Origin: a virus
IMG/VR virus record: IMGVR_UViG_3300012936_006767
Coordinates: 1 to 43,685 of that record
Direction: 5' to 3' (one strand)
Length of the DNA: 43,685 bases
Position numbers and translations under genes: made by a program. Positions 23,915 to 34,658 of the stretch are shown here, in pieces. Positions within the stretch are counted from its first letter, which is position 1. Each line of letters starts with the position of its first letter. The notes beneath the pieces are model-generated. The model saw only the letters and a program-made list of their open reading frames with translations. It did not search any database and was not told where the DNA came from.

Positions 23915-26900
23915 TGCCAAAAGCAGGATCCAGCTTAACGTATGACTTACTGAGACAGATGAACTCACCTTCGGGTTTCTCTTACACAGCTTACGACTCT
24001 TTGTATGCTTGGTACAAGTTTGATGAAACATTGACGCCCTCGGGAGAGCTCACTGATTATTCTAACAACTCCCGGGGCCTCGGGCCAAAGAGTGATTCAT
24101 TCGTTTACACCCCTGGAGCTCCTATTAGTGATTCTCCTTTTTTAAAATCTTTTGATCGAAAGTCTATAAATTTTGCCGGAGATATCTTGGTAAACGACAA
24201 TGATTCTGATTTCGTTCTATCTGAGGGATTCACAGTTGCAACCTGGATAAAAGTTGACGCATTCTCCGGATCGCACGTAGTTCTATATCAAGGTAACTCC
24301 ACGTTTAACCCCGAGACTGCCGGAACATTTTCTTTTTTTCTAGAGGTTGGAAAAGGAATCCGTTCTAATCCCTCAATTGAACTTTACATAGGTGATGCTT
24401 CGAATAGTGGAGAAATATATGCGAAGTCTGATTTCATATCTTTAAACAAATTTGATGCAAACAAATGGGTCCATATCGCAGCTTCTTACGACGGAGGAGA
24501 CAGTCCCGATTCAATATCTATCTATCTTAACGGAGAAAAACTAGGAATCCGATCAACCAGCGAGAACAATTTCACTAGCATGAACGGACCTTCGGGAGGA
24601 AGATTTTGTGTAGGTAATGCTTTTGGAGCCTCTCCGAGCTACGATTTTGATGGATCATACGCAGAATTAGCAGTTTGGTCAAAAGTTTTGAAAAGATCCG
24701 AGGTCTTCGGAGTCTATTCACTTTCTCAGGGTGCGTTCCTACCGACATCAGGAATTTTAACAAACCCAGTTAGAACTATCATAAGAGAGGATGATCACAG
24801 GACTGGGTCTTATCCCACTAATTCAAGAACTGGTGATTCTGATTTTGTTGGAAACAGAGCTATAGAACCCTACAATGACAGAAACACACTTGACTTTAAG
24901 ACAGGATTTCCCAGGGGAAAGATAGAGATAAAGTCTGGTATAAAAAAGCTTCAGTCATACGTTTTTGGTCTAACGGGCTCAGATGGATCTACGAAAGATT
25001 TCGAAATAATAAGAGCTGCAATCCCAACTCGTGAAGGAAGGTTCAGGGGAAAGCAAAGAGCACCAGGATCAACCCAGGTTAATATAACGCCGTTTTCTAC
25101 TAAGCTAACAGACTCTCTTCGTCTAGACCCGGGAGGAAACAGACATATCGCGTATATGTTGTCTGTTTGTATTAACAATGATCCAGATCTTAAGATAAAA
25201 GCCGAGCCCGTGAGCGGCTCAGTCTATCTTCAAAGCATTGAGGGAAAGAATAACTTCGGAACTTTTGGTAGAATATCTGTCTACAATCCATTAGTAGGCT
25301 CTGTTAAAGATAGAGATTATAGAGTAACAAATTTTTCTAGGGATTTCACAACAGTTAATGCTTCTACGAAACTTACCTTGAACAGCCCGTTTGCTAGAAA
25401 CAACATCAGCGCTCCCAATTCTCTGCCAGACATTATGATCGAAGGAGCCATCTTACCGGGAATATCAGATTATGGAATTCACTTCTCTCCTGGAGAAAAC
25501 ATTAGTCCTTTTGATGATAGAAAGTACTCGATAGGAAAAACAAGTTACTACGAAGAGGGAACTCCCGTTTCTATTTTACCCGGGTTCACTTCCCCTCTTC
25601 GATCCAAGACTCAAATAGTCATAAATCTAAGTTCTTCAAATGGCCCGAACGGAACTGGAACAGCCCTGTATTTTGCAACTGGAGCACAGGGCACCGGCGC
25701 ACCAGCTGAAGCCGGTCCCGAAGGATTGAATCACCCAGAAATAACGACATCTTCAAACGCCCCGGGTTTTTCTTACTGGGATGATGTTCTTAAAAAGTGG
25801 ACTTTAAAAAAAGAGATAGTCGACCCCCCGGGAATAGATTTGTTTTCCACTACAGTGGGAGTACCCTTGAACAGTCTTATGTCGTACACCCAGGGAAGAC
25901 TCTTTGGATACAGAGGTTTCACAGCACCCGTTTACACGGAGCAACCTTTAAATGACGGCGAAGCAACTACTAGTCAGACACAGGATTATTACAGGCTTAC
26001 TTCGGGAGAGATATCAGACGAAACGATAGTAGGGAAAAAGATAGATAGGTTAAAATCTTGTGCTCAACCAACCGTTTCCCTGCAGTTTCCCTTGGGAGTC
26101 CAATATCAACCCTCGGGATCTCAGTACATAGAGATGAAAAACAAGATTGGAACTCCCTTTCTTGTCGAGAAGATCAAAGTCGATATCGATGTAAATCTAG
26201 GCATTTCAAGCAATCAAGATCTTGAAACAATAGCTTTTAGAAAGTTTTTCATTCTGTGTCAAACAAACGATCCAGAAGGAAAAGTACCTGAACAGGAAAA
26301 CCAAATACCAGTCAGTGAGACTTTTCATTCACGAACTAGATCTTTCCTAAGAAAGGGAATTTCTCAAGGGTATAGAGAGATAATTACATACGGAAGGATC
26401 GGAGTCGCAAACGTAGCCAACAACTATTCTAGCTCCAGCCTGTACAATGATCTCAAGGATTCTTTTGACGCTTTTGTCACATATACGGGGGTAGACCAAC
26501 GCCGCCACGGAGTGACCTCTAGCTTAAGTCTTGAAATAGAGCCTAGAGTTGCTGAAAAGCAGTCAATGGCCGGATTTTTTACAACTTTTTCTAATTATGA
26601 CTATAGTAATGGACTTACTAACCCATTCGACGTTACAAAATGGCACTATGATAGAGACTCAAACCCGGGAGGACCAGCTTTAAACGGAAGAGCTTCAGGT
26701 AGACACCTAGGGCCTTCTCTAGAAGCTTCTGATATCGATCCTAATAATGATCCTTTCGTTGTAACTCCGGACAACGAAATTCCTACTTCTTTTTTTCCCA
26801 AGAAAAATTATTTTAAGACTTCTCCTTATATGATATTTCCTTCTGATAAGCTGATAATTGGGTGGGAAAACATCCCAGAGTTTTACTCTGAGCTCCAGGA

Positions 26901-28296
26901 GGTAAAAGATAACGCCGAAGAGATGGTCGACAGAATCAGGAACGTAAAGATAACTCTCTTCGGATCACAGGTTGTAGGAGGAGTCGAACACCACGACTCT
27001 TCAAATCAGCCTCTGACTTCTCCCGGTGTTCACGAGGCAATACTTGGTGAGCCTGTTGTCGATAAATGGGATGTCGAACCCTTGATCACTATGACTGGAT
27101 CGATCTACGATGCTAATGTTTTCGGAGCAATGCTAAACAATCACGAACCCTCAGGATCTGAAAGAGGCGTAATAAGCTCGAGAACAAAACAGTATGTCTC
27201 TCTCCGAGATCCAAATAGTTCGAACACAACAGCTGTAAAGATAACAACAAGCTCTTTCAGCAGAACAGTTCCTTTGGTCGATAATAATGTTGTTTACTAC
27301 GATTCCGCTGTCCCAAATCCAGGGTCTTTTCTCTCTGAGATCTTACCGTCAGACACCCTTTCTGAAAGAAAGTCTGTAGGTTCTGTTACTAGGTACGGGC
27401 TACAGCTAAGTACGGCCCCCGGGGAACCCACAAGAAGAGTCGCCTCTTTCTTGGGTCTCTTTAACGATCCAGATATTAACTCCTCTAGGAATAGATTTTT
27501 ACCATCAAATCCTTTTCTTTATAAGGGCAGAACGGCATTTAGAAGAGCTGCTGACGGATCGAACAGGAGATTCCAAAATATATTCTTTGAGGACAGAGTG
27601 TTTTCAGGGTCTTTTCAAAGAATTCATGGAGTTTCAGTAGGTTCCGAAAGCCAGCGTCAAAACAGATCTTCTTATACTTCTGAGGTAACCGGAAGCCGAC
27701 CCATAAAAGTAGTTTCCTTTGAGTCACCAGTTTCTGATAATCTTTTTCAGAGCGTATTAATCATGACAAAGCGACATAGAAGAGAAATCGCAATCAGGGA
27801 GACCAGAAGTCTGTACAATACACTATACGGAATTCCAAAACATTTAAGCGATGGCTCGATAAGATTTCCAGTCAGACCCGCAGGTGCTCTCGGAGTAACT
27901 GATAACATCGAAGGCTTTAAGTATGGTTTGATGAACACCACTCCTGTTTCGCCTGTTTATCAATTTTCTAGAACTTCTCATGGAAATTTTAGGGACTTGA
28001 TGTTCTCGCCTCCCGAGGGGATGATGAGAGGTCTTTACAAGATTCTTGATCCAGAAGATATCACTTCCGGAAAGCGAAAAGCCGGCCGGGATGAAGAAGG
28101 AAGCCCAGTTAAAATTAGATTTGTATCGAGAGCTGGTGAGCCTGATGTAGATCCTAGGACTACCAATTGTCAGAATCTTCATAAATTTTCTTCTTCTTCG
28201 TTTCCATATTTTGATGAGATATCAAAGGACAGAGATGTTCTTAAGAGTCCTCCGCCTGATGGAGATCTTGAGTCTTATGAAATTGAATTTGAATAA
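23914..28296 (+). CDS. Large virion protein with N-terminal LamG-like domain
   Basis: The 1460-residue chain starts with a LamG/Laminin_G_3 domain at about 28-270: LYAWYKFDETLT (30-41), GFTVATWIKVDAF (about 105-117), WVHIAASYDGG (about 187-197), SIYLNGEKLG, and a closing DGSYAELAVWSKVLKRSE. The remaining 1190 residues are an extended beta-rich region with many Ser, Asn and Pro residues and no recognisable enzyme motif. Such proteins at this place are probably baseplate-fibre connectors or short tail fibres. The LamG start matches those in the 1158-residue protein and the long fibre, so three neighbouring virion genes carry the same fold. Confidence 0.65.
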   Translation: MPKAGSSLTYDLLRQMNSPSGFSYTAYDSLYAWYKFDETLTPSGELTDYSNNSRGLGPKSDSFVYTPGAPISDSPFLKSFDRKSINFAGDILVNDNDSDFVLSEGFTVATWIKVDAFSGSHVVLYQGNSTFNPETAGTFSFFLEVGKGIRSNPSIELYIGDASNSGEIYAKSDFISLNKFDANKWVHIAASYDGGDSPDSISIYLNGEKLGIRSTSENNFTSMNGPSGGRFCVGNAFGASPSYDFDGSYAELAVWSKVLKRSEVFGVYSLSQGAFLPTSGILTNPVRTIIREDDHRTGSYPTNSRTGDSDFVGNRAIEPYNDRNTLDFKTGFPRGKIEIKSGIKKLQSYVFGLTGSDGSTKDFEIIRAAIPTREGRFRGKQRAPGSTQVNITPFSTKLTDSLRLDPGGNRHIAYMLSVCINNDPDLKIKAEPVSGSVYLQSIEGKNNFGTFGRISVYNPLVGSVKDRDYRVTNFSRDFTTVNASTKLTLNSPFARNNISAPNSLPDIMIEGAILPGISDYGIHFSPGENISPFDDRKYSIGKTSYYEEGTPVSILPGFTSPLRSKTQIVINLSSSNGPNGTGTALYFATGAQGTGAPAEAGPEGLNHPEITTSSNAPGFSYWDDVLKKWTLKKEIVDPPGIDLFSTTVGVPLNSLMSYTQGRLFGYRGFTAPVYTEQPLNDGEATTSQTQDYYRLTSGEISDETIVGKKIDRLKSCAQPTVSLQFPLGVQYQPSGSQYIEMKNKIGTPFLVEKIKVDIDVNLGISSNQDLETIAFRKFFILCQTNDPEGKVPEQENQIPVSETFHSRTRSFLRKGISQGYREIITYGRIGVANVANNYSSSSLYNDLKDSFDAFVTYTGVDQRRHGVTSSLSLEIEPRVAEKQSMAGFFTTFSNYDYSNGLTNPFDVTKWHYDRDSNPGGPALNGRASGRHLGPSLEASDIDPNNDPFVVTPDNEIPTSFFPKKNYFKTSPYMIFPSDKLIIGWENIPEFYSELQEVKDNAEEMVDRIRNVKITLFGSQVVGGVEHHDSSNQPLTSPGVHEAILGEPVVDKWDVEPLITMTGSIYDANVFGAMLNNHEPSGSERGVISSRTKQYVSLRDPNSSNTTAVKITTSSFSRTVPLVDNNVVYYDSAVPNPGSFLSEILPSDTLSERKSVGSVTRYGLQLSTAPGEPTRRVASFLGLFNDPDINSSRNRFLPSNPFLYKGRTAFRRAADGSNRRFQNIFFEDRVFSGSFQRIHGVSVGSESQRQNRSSYTSEVTGSRPIKVVSFESPVSDNLFQSVLIMTKRHRREIAIRETRSLYNTLYGIPKHLSDGSIRFPVRPAGALGVTDNIEGFKYGLMNTTPVSPVYQFSRTSHGNFRDLMFSPPEGMMRGLYKILDPEDITSGKRKAGRDEEGSPVKIRFVSRAGEPDVDPRTTNCQNLHKFSSSSFPYFDEISKDRDVLKSPPPDGDLESYEIEFE

Positions 28297-28322
28297 TTTT
28301 ATTAGAGGGCTAGACTAAGATT

Positions 28323-31300
28323 ATGTCAAAGCAATATATCGACAAGAAAAAAGCGAAAAAATCTAAAAAAATAGTCGTTCGAAACAGATCGGGAGAAGTA
28401 ACAAATACCGTCATTCCAGGCGGGCTTTCTGTTGGTATTAAGGGAGAGAATGAAGGCTTTACTGTCCATGGAGACTCTAGCTTCGAAGGAACGATCAACG
28501 CGGAAAGAATTTTGATCAATGGAATACCCGTTGAAAATTCAGCAACCGCCGGCGCCAATTTTTTCTTCACAACAAATATTCTCACAGTCGAAGCAACTCC
28601 TGATTATGCCAACCCAGTTAGCGGAGAAGACTGGCCAACCGACTTTGCCGGAGCACCCAGCGCCAAGATGGACGGATCTTTGTCGTCCGGAACTAGACTC
28701 ACCACCCCTGGGAATGACTATTCGAATACTTCTCTCGGCGGCGACTCTAATATCGATACAAACGAGTATCTTGTTGATGGTTCGAACGTAACAGCTGAGA
28801 CTGATAACGGAACTTCTCTCACGGTCTCTCTAGAGGGTCACAACGATCTTTCTCCGAGAGACTTTAGAATCAACATGAAAAGGGGTTCTAAAACTGTAGC
28901 TGCCCTAAGAATAACAAAAGATAGCAGCGGAAACGGAAATCAAGTTCTTACAGTCGCAGACTTGGCCCAGTACGAAGACGAGTCCAATTCAGATACATTT
29001 GCCAGTATATCAATTGCCATTCCATATAAGCTGAATCTAGGCTCAGGTATAGTTGACCTCACAAGGGTTTTGGTAATTCAAAAGTTGATCAGCGGACCTG
29101 CCGGTTCTGATGGATCTGACGGCTCGGACGGAGCTCCCGGAGCAGCCGGAAGCGATGGATCTGCAGGAACCGACGCAAGAGCAGTTCACTTAACAGTTTC
29201 TTCTGGCAAGAATGTAATAATATACGATCAAGACGGAGCCAACCCCGCGCCTTCTTCGATCACAATTTCTGCCACTGATCAAAACGTTCCCGACGGCACA
29301 GATGCAAAGTTTAGATTTCTTTTAAATGACTCAGAAACTCAGGCTTCTTCAGCGACTTCAACTCTTACTTTTAGTGCCCCTTCCTCAATAGACGACTCTT
29401 CTCTTCCTTTAAAGTTCGAAGTAGAGCTTAGGGAGGGCTCCGGATCTACTGTCAAAGCTACAGACCAGATAACCATTCCGGGCGTTAGGGATGGATCTGA
29501 TGCATACACTGTCGTCCTGGAAAACGAGGCTCACACAATACCGGCAGATTCTAGCGGAACCGTAATCGATCCCGACGGCGCCGGCTCCTTGACAGGCTAC
29601 GAAAATTCTGGAACAAAGATCGTAGTCTACAAAGGGGCAACTCAGTTAACTGGTCTCACTGCAGGAAGTACTCCTTCTAGCGGTGAATATGTTGTGACAC
29701 CTGCAGTTCAGCAAGGCACTATCACGGTTGGATCTTACACAGTAAACTCAGACGGGGATGTTGTGATCCCAGACCACGCCTCTTTTACTTCTGAGACTGC
29801 TCTTATTTCCTACACTATCAACGCCGAGGGATCTGCAAACATCACGAAGCTTCAGTCTTTAACAAAATCTAGGAGAGGAGTCGACGGAGTCGATGGAGCA
29901 GACGGTGAAGACGGCTCAGACGGAGCGGCAGGCAGGACTGTTAAGCTTACAACTACACACCAAGCAATCGTGTACGATGCCGCAGAGGGGAATCCTTCTC
30001 CGGACGGAGAAACTACGGGCCAGGAAGTAACAATCACCGCCACAGCGATCAACTCATCTGGAACACCTTATTACAGATTTTTTAAAGATGACTCGGTAGT
30101 CCAGGGAGGTTCTTACGGCGGTACTGATAGCACATATTCCTACATTCCCGAAGCTTCTTATTCTAACATGCCTGACAAGATCGAAGTAGAACTCAGAGAA
30201 GGAAATACTTCTGAAGATCCAGTTCTAGCAAGAGATCAGATAACGATCTTTGGTCTTAAGCCGGGAAACGACGGCTACTCAGTATTGTTAGGAAACGAAG
30301 CCCATACCATTCCAGCTAATGCTGACGGAACATTTGAATCGGGTGCTTTTGCTGGGTCTGGAACTACTTTAAACGTTTTCAAAGGTACAACTCAACTCAA
30401 GCACACGACAACCTCAGACGCGGGGTCTGGGTTCTATAGATATGCCGTAAGCGCAACCAACATATCAGCTGACGGATCTCCTGATACTTCCTCCAGTATA
30501 TATGAAGTTGTTTACGGTGACGCTGCTTCAGCCGGATCTGATTCTGAGAATAACGATACTGCGTCTATAGAATTTACAATCTATGCCGAAGAAGGCAGCG
30601 CCGACGGAGCTACGATCACAAAGACGCAGACTTTCTCCAAGTCTAAGCGAGGTGACAACGGAACAAACGGTTCAAATGGAACTGACGGAAAGACTGTAAA
30701 GCTCACTGTGTCTGTGGGCAAGCAAGGTATAGCCTATTCTGCTAACGGAGACACACCCAATCCCAGTAGCTGCACTATTCTTGCCACTAGATTTGGACCC
30801 TCTGCCAACGAAGGGCACAACGTTTACTATAGGTTCAGTATTGACGGAACACCCGAAGCCGCCGGATTCACGACAGGAGCCTCTCTGAGCTATACACCCC
30901 CTAGTAGCTATGACGACATGCCTGACACAATTCTTGTTGAGATGGGTGAGGGAACAAGTGCCAGCAACGCTGCAAGCAACGTAGTTGCCCAAGACGAGAT
31001 CACCATGTTCGGCCTTAAGCCGGGTGAGGATGGTGCTGATGCTTATACAATGATTCTGACCAACGAGGCCCACACCTTGCCTGCTACGACAACAGAGGCC
31101 GGAGATGCAACCTACACAGGATCCGGAACAACTGTTAGAGTCTACAAGGGAACAACAGAATTGACTGCTGTTGCTTCTTCTCCGACCGCAACACAATTCA
31201 CAGTAGTAGCTGAAGGAACAAACATCGACCCGAGAGGGTCATCTGCTTCTTCTGTCTCCCCGACAAGTGTAAGTGAATCAGGTGCTGTCTACGCTGATCA

Positions 31301-34300
31301 CAGCAACATGACTCAAAACAATGCTACGATCACTTACACAGTGACTACCGGAGGAAGCGGCCCGACTCTCGTTAAGGTTCAGACTCTGTCAAAGTCCATA
31401 AAAGGTGAGCAGGGAGAAACGGGAACTCGTTTACCCGGCGTGGATCTTGAAATTGACCCACCTGTCATCATTTACGACACAGCTGGCAACAATCCTGACG
31501 TATCTGAGATAGATTTGATAGCTGTTCCTAGGAACTTAGGTAACGCTGTGAATGTCCTGAATTTTGACGGAACTGCCAATGCTCGCATATATCAGGCTAG
31601 TCTCAGCTCATCGAATTTTTCATTCTCAGATGGGTCTTCTACAGACAATCCTTTTACCGTGTCTTTCTGGTTAAACGTAAATTCTGATGCTAATAGTAGT
31701 GACTTCCAGCGCCTTTATAGAAGCTGGTATCCTTTTGCAGTGGGTTACCAGAGCAATGATATGAAAATTGCTCTTAGGGATGAGACGAACAACGAAACCA
31801 ACACCTTCACATCCGCACAGTCAAGCGGAAAAGATTTTCTAGAAGACGAGGAAGGTAACTGGGTACACGTTGTTCTTGCATACACACCTGAGACTTCAAA
31901 CGGTGCAAATAACGAGAAAATTGATTTCTATAAGAACGGAAGCTTGTGGTCAACCCATGTATCGCCCAACGATTCGTACGATCACGGAGGACTTACGGAT
32001 AACCAATCCTATGTGGGCTGGTACAATGGAACCAACTCTCCGGATATGAAGTTATCAAGTTTATTGCACTACAATCACGATGGATCAAGTGGTAGAGGAA
32101 GTTCTGCGTTCACAGCATCAGATGCCGCGGCAATATATAACAGTGGATTCGTTCACACTGATTACACTTCACTTACAAAGGGTGACGACATAGTAGGGTA
32201 CTGGAGACTGGATGATGATCCTAGCACCAATAGAGTTGAAGACTATTCAGGAAATAACGAAGATTTCACCTCCATCAGTTCAGGTGTCACCAGAGATACT
32301 TCTTCTGGGCTAAGATCGAAGTCGGGCCCGTCTTACTTCACTTTTAGGGTAGCAGGATCGATTGTGGGTTCCGCAAATCAAACGATTCCTTACGTCTCTT
32401 ACACTTCAATTCCGTCACGATTCAGCGACTTCGCTTCCACTCCCAAGACTGCTGTTGTTGAAATGAGGTCCGAAAACTCGAGTGATCCAGTTGATGCGAG
32501 AGACCAGGGATCGATCACAGCTATCAATCCGGGTTCTAATGCCCCGGTTGTCATACTGGATAATCCAGTTCACTTCTTTGCCGGAGCCGGGGCGGATGGA
32601 TCTGTCTCTGATTATTCGAATTCTGGAACCGAAATACAGGTCTACAGCAACGGTGTTCTACTCTCAGGTTTGACCTCAACAGGGTCGGCTCCTACAACAG
32701 ATAGTGGAACATTTCAGGTTATCTCGAGAACTGTGACACCAGCCAACAGAGTTGTTCTGGGCGCCTTATCAAACTATACAGTTGGAACAGGCGACGATCA
32801 CGGCGACAGAATCATCGTTCCCGACCACGCACAAGCCTCGTCAGAGGGCAACCGATTCTCGAAGACAGTGGGACAGAACGCAAAAGTTACGTATCAAATA
32901 AACGTTGAAGGAACCACCGTCACCGCAGTTCAAACCCTAAACGTTAACAGTCCAGGAACCGACGGAGCAGATATCGGGGTCGATGTAAGAATAGATCCGC
33001 CGCTCGCAGTCGTTCAGACAGATAGTTTCGGAGCACCGACCTCTGGCGCTTTGGATGCTACGGCAATGACAGTAACGGTTTTTATCCTAGGTGACGGCGC
33101 AACCGTTGACAAAGCGACTCCGTATGCTGACGACACGTTTAGAATTGAAGTGGGAGATTTAGACTCCGGAGGTTTTACTGACGGAGCCGTATCTCAGACT
33201 ACAGGGGAGAGTTCTGCTTCTTATTCAGCGATCTCAGCGATGACAGCTGACGCGGTCTACAGATCTGTAAAGGTCCATGTGACTGTTGATGGAGTTCAGT
33301 ATACTCAGACCAAGGTTCAACAGATCGTTAAGGCAGTTTCACAGGTAGACGAAGTCGTGGCTATAATAGAGAAGCCGGTTGTCGCATTGCCTAGAACAAA
33401 CTGGTCGTCAACGTATGAACCAACTATATCCGACTATTCCGCAGCTGACACCTATATAAGGGTTTACAAGAATGGAACATCCGTAGGGTACCATAACACT
33501 GCCGACGGATCGATGACAAATAACAGATTCAAAGTGCTGGTAGGCCAGAGCGATGATTTCCCAACAATCAACATAACCCCAGGTAGTGTCAGTTATGCTT
33601 CCTCATACATAGCAAACGTTAGCTCTCCGAGTGGTTATGATAATGCAAATTTCCCAAATCCAGCTGTAATTGACTATCAGGTCAGATACAAGGACACTGT
33701 AGGAAATTTTCACAATATCCCGGTAAGACAGACGATGAATCCTGTCAATGAGTATCCTGCCGAAAAGACGTTTAAGCTAGGTGTTTATCATGACTTTGGT
33801 GATTACCCATTAACTGAAGGCAGCAGCACCATCAGCACCTCCGATGCCGGTTTTTTTGCAAGATACGCAACCCTAAAAACAGGATTCAATCAAGCCGGCC
33901 AAGGCAGGTATTCGAAAGCCTCTATCATACCGCAGTTTGCTTTTACATGGGGGCTAAACGGCAAAGATCCAAGTTCTAAAGGTTTTTTTCCAGGCGCACC
34001 TGCCGACGGAAACCCACTTGAAGTTACAGGATATCAGCGAACAGCCGGAAACAACGTAACCGGTTACATCGCTAGAAATGAGAGAACGAGTCGGTACACA
34101 GACTTTACCCCGACCAATCCTACGAACTTAGGCAACTATCGAGATGTGTGCGCCTATCCGGGAGTAGATATAAGGCTAGTGTCAGCAAGGGGACAAGTAT
34201 ACTATACAAACCTATCGTGGAGCACCAAAGCCTACTATGGTTCGGGTCCAACGTTCTCTCCAGTGTACAACACTTCTTTTTCCAGCTATGCCTACAGGGA

Positions 34301-34649
34301 TTGCTATTTCGGCGTCGATCTCTACACACGCCCTGTTAGCGACAATGGAGAAGGAGAGCTCACCTACCTCTGTACACTCAACATGGATAAAACCGGTGGG
34401 GGCGAAATTGACGCATATGCAAACGTCGGCGGCGGTCCTGATGCGAATAGAGCAGGCCACAGGATTGTAAGTGTCAGTGATAGAAGCTCCGATGCTAGCA
34501 CCGCTCACGATAGTACGCATATAATGAAGGTTTCAAGCACACAACAGATAATACCTGTTTTGTGGTTTCAAAAGCCTTCTTGGTACGACCGAATTCCTAA
34601 AGCAGGTTTTCTCTGGTTCGAAGCCGAAATAGGTTATTACGAGATTTAG
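28323..34649 (+). CDS. Long tail fibre: repeated modules, collagen-like linkers, inserted LamG
   Basis: This 2108-residue protein is the largest complete gene. Residues 1-256 are the attachment region, with a Lys-rich start (KKKAKKSKK) and GGLSVGIKGENEGF. Then come about five modules of roughly 257 residues. Each opens with a collagen-like GXY tract (258-285, 519-537, 777-789, a short one at 1028) and contains an Ig-like half and a second half starting VxLxNEAHT. NEAHT occurs at residues 401, 658 and 914 and a variant at 1414, with a weaker match near 1684. A LamG domain of about 250 residues is inserted in module 4. Residues 1811-2108 are unlike the repeats and probably bind the host receptor. 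GAGGG at 28305-28309 lies upstream of the ATG. Confidence 0.85.
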   Translation: MSKQYIDKKKAKKSKKIVVRNRSGEVTNTVIPGGLSVGIKGENEGFTVHGDSSFEGTINAERILINGIPVENSATAGANFFFTTNILTVEATPDYANPVSGEDWPTDFAGAPSAKMDGSLSSGTRLTTPGNDYSNTSLGGDSNIDTNEYLVDGSNVTAETDNGTSLTVSLEGHNDLSPRDFRINMKRGSKTVAALRITKDSSGNGNQVLTVADLAQYEDESNSDTFASISIAIPYKLNLGSGIVDLTRVLVIQKLISGPAGSDGSDGSDGAPGAAGSDGSAGTDARAVHLTVSSGKNVIIYDQDGANPAPSSITISATDQNVPDGTDAKFRFLLNDSETQASSATSTLTFSAPSSIDDSSLPLKFEVELREGSGSTVKATDQITIPGVRDGSDAYTVVLENEAHTIPADSSGTVIDPDGAGSLTGYENSGTKIVVYKGATQLTGLTAGSTPSSGEYVVTPAVQQGTITVGSYTVNSDGDVVIPDHASFTSETALISYTINAEGSANITKLQSLTKSRRGVDGVDGADGEDGSDGAAGRTVKLTTTHQAIVYDAAEGNPSPDGETTGQEVTITATAINSSGTPYYRFFKDDSVVQGGSYGGTDSTYSYIPEASYSNMPDKIEVELREGNTSEDPVLARDQITIFGLKPGNDGYSVLLGNEAHTIPANADGTFESGAFAGSGTTLNVFKGTTQLKHTTTSDAGSGFYRYAVSATNISADGSPDTSSSIYEVVYGDAASAGSDSENNDTASIEFTIYAEEGSADGATITKTQTFSKSKRGDNGTNGSNGTDGKTVKLTVSVGKQGIAYSANGDTPNPSSCTILATRFGPSANEGHNVYYRFSIDGTPEAAGFTTGASLSYTPPSSYDDMPDTILVEMGEGTSASNAASNVVAQDEITMFGLKPGEDGADAYTMILTNEAHTLPATTTEAGDATYTGSGTTVRVYKGTTELTAVASSPTATQFTVVAEGTNIDPRGSSASSVSPTSVSESGAVYADHSNMTQNNATITYTVTTGGSGPTLVKVQTLSKSIKGEQGETGTRLPGVDLEIDPPVIIYDTAGNNPDVSEIDLIAVPRNLGNAVNVLNFDGTANARIYQASLSSSNFSFSDGSSTDNPFTVSFWLNVNSDANSSDFQRLYRSWYPFAVGYQSNDMKIALRDETNNETNTFTSAQSSGKDFLEDEEGNWVHVVLAYTPETSNGANNEKIDFYKNGSLWSTHVSPNDSYDHGGLTDNQSYVGWYNGTNSPDMKLSSLLHYNHDGSSGRGSSAFTASDAAAIYNSGFVHTDYTSLTKGDDIVGYWRLDDDPSTNRVEDYSGNNEDFTSISSGVTRDTSSGLRSKSGPSYFTFRVAGSIVGSANQTIPYVSYTSIPSRFSDFASTPKTAVVEMRSENSSDPVDARDQGSITAINPGSNAPVVILDNPVHFFAGAGADGSVSDYSNSGTEIQVYSNGVLLSGLTSTGSAPTTDSGTFQVISRTVTPANRVVLGALSNYTVGTGDDHGDRIIVPDHAQASSEGNRFSKTVGQNAKVTYQINVEGTTVTAVQTLNVNSPGTDGADIGVDVRIDPPLAVVQTDSFGAPTSGALDATAMTVTVFILGDGATVDKATPYADDTFRIEVGDLDSGGFTDGAVSQTTGESSASYSAISAMTADAVYRSVKVHVTVDGVQYTQTKVQQIVKAVSQVDEVVAIIEKPVVALPRTNWSSTYEPTISDYSAADTYIRVYKNGTSVGYHNTADGSMTNNRFKVLVGQSDDFPTINITPGSVSYASSYIANVSSPSGYDNANFPNPAVIDYQVRYKDTVGNFHNIPVRQTMNPVNEYPAEKTFKLGVYHDFGDYPLTEGSSTISTSDAGFFARYATLKTGFNQAGQGRYSKASIIPQFAFTWGLNGKDPSSKGFFPGAPADGNPLEVTGYQRTAGNNVTGYIARNERTSRYTDFTPTNPTNLGNYRDVCAYPGVDIRLVSARGQVYYTNLSWSTKAYYGSGPTFSPVYNTSFSSYAYRDCYFGVDLYTRPVSDNGEGELTYLCTLNMDKTGGGEIDAYANVGGGPDANRAGHRIVSVSDRSSDASTAHDSTHIMKVSSTQQIIPVLWFQKPSWYDRIPKAGFLWFEAEIGYYEI
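29094..33749 (+). repeat. Protein-level tandem repeat array within the tail fibre
   Basis: The array encodes about five diverged copies of a module near 257 residues (771 bases). Anchor codons for the NEAHT motif start at 29523, 30294 and 31062, so the first three copies are spaced 257 and 256 residues apart. The fourth anchor (NPVHF) is at 32562, 500 residues on, because a domain of about 244 residues is inserted in that copy. The fifth, weak anchor is near 33372, 270 residues further. Collagen-like tracts encode the junctions at 29094-29177, 29877-29933, 30651-30689 and 31404-31424. Confidence 0.8.
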
Positions 34650-34658
34650 AAGGAAAAA

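Noticed and set aside
30672-31196. Antisense open frame of 174 codons in the fibre gene
   Set aside because: Its Cys/Ser/Gly-rich product is a mirror of the repeated fibre codons, and no known protein pattern is visible.
29094-31424. Collagen-like GXY tracts as microsatellites or a CRISPR-like array
   Set aside because: They are short, in frame, irregular at DNA level, and fit protein-level linkers in a fibre. There are no repeated spacers.
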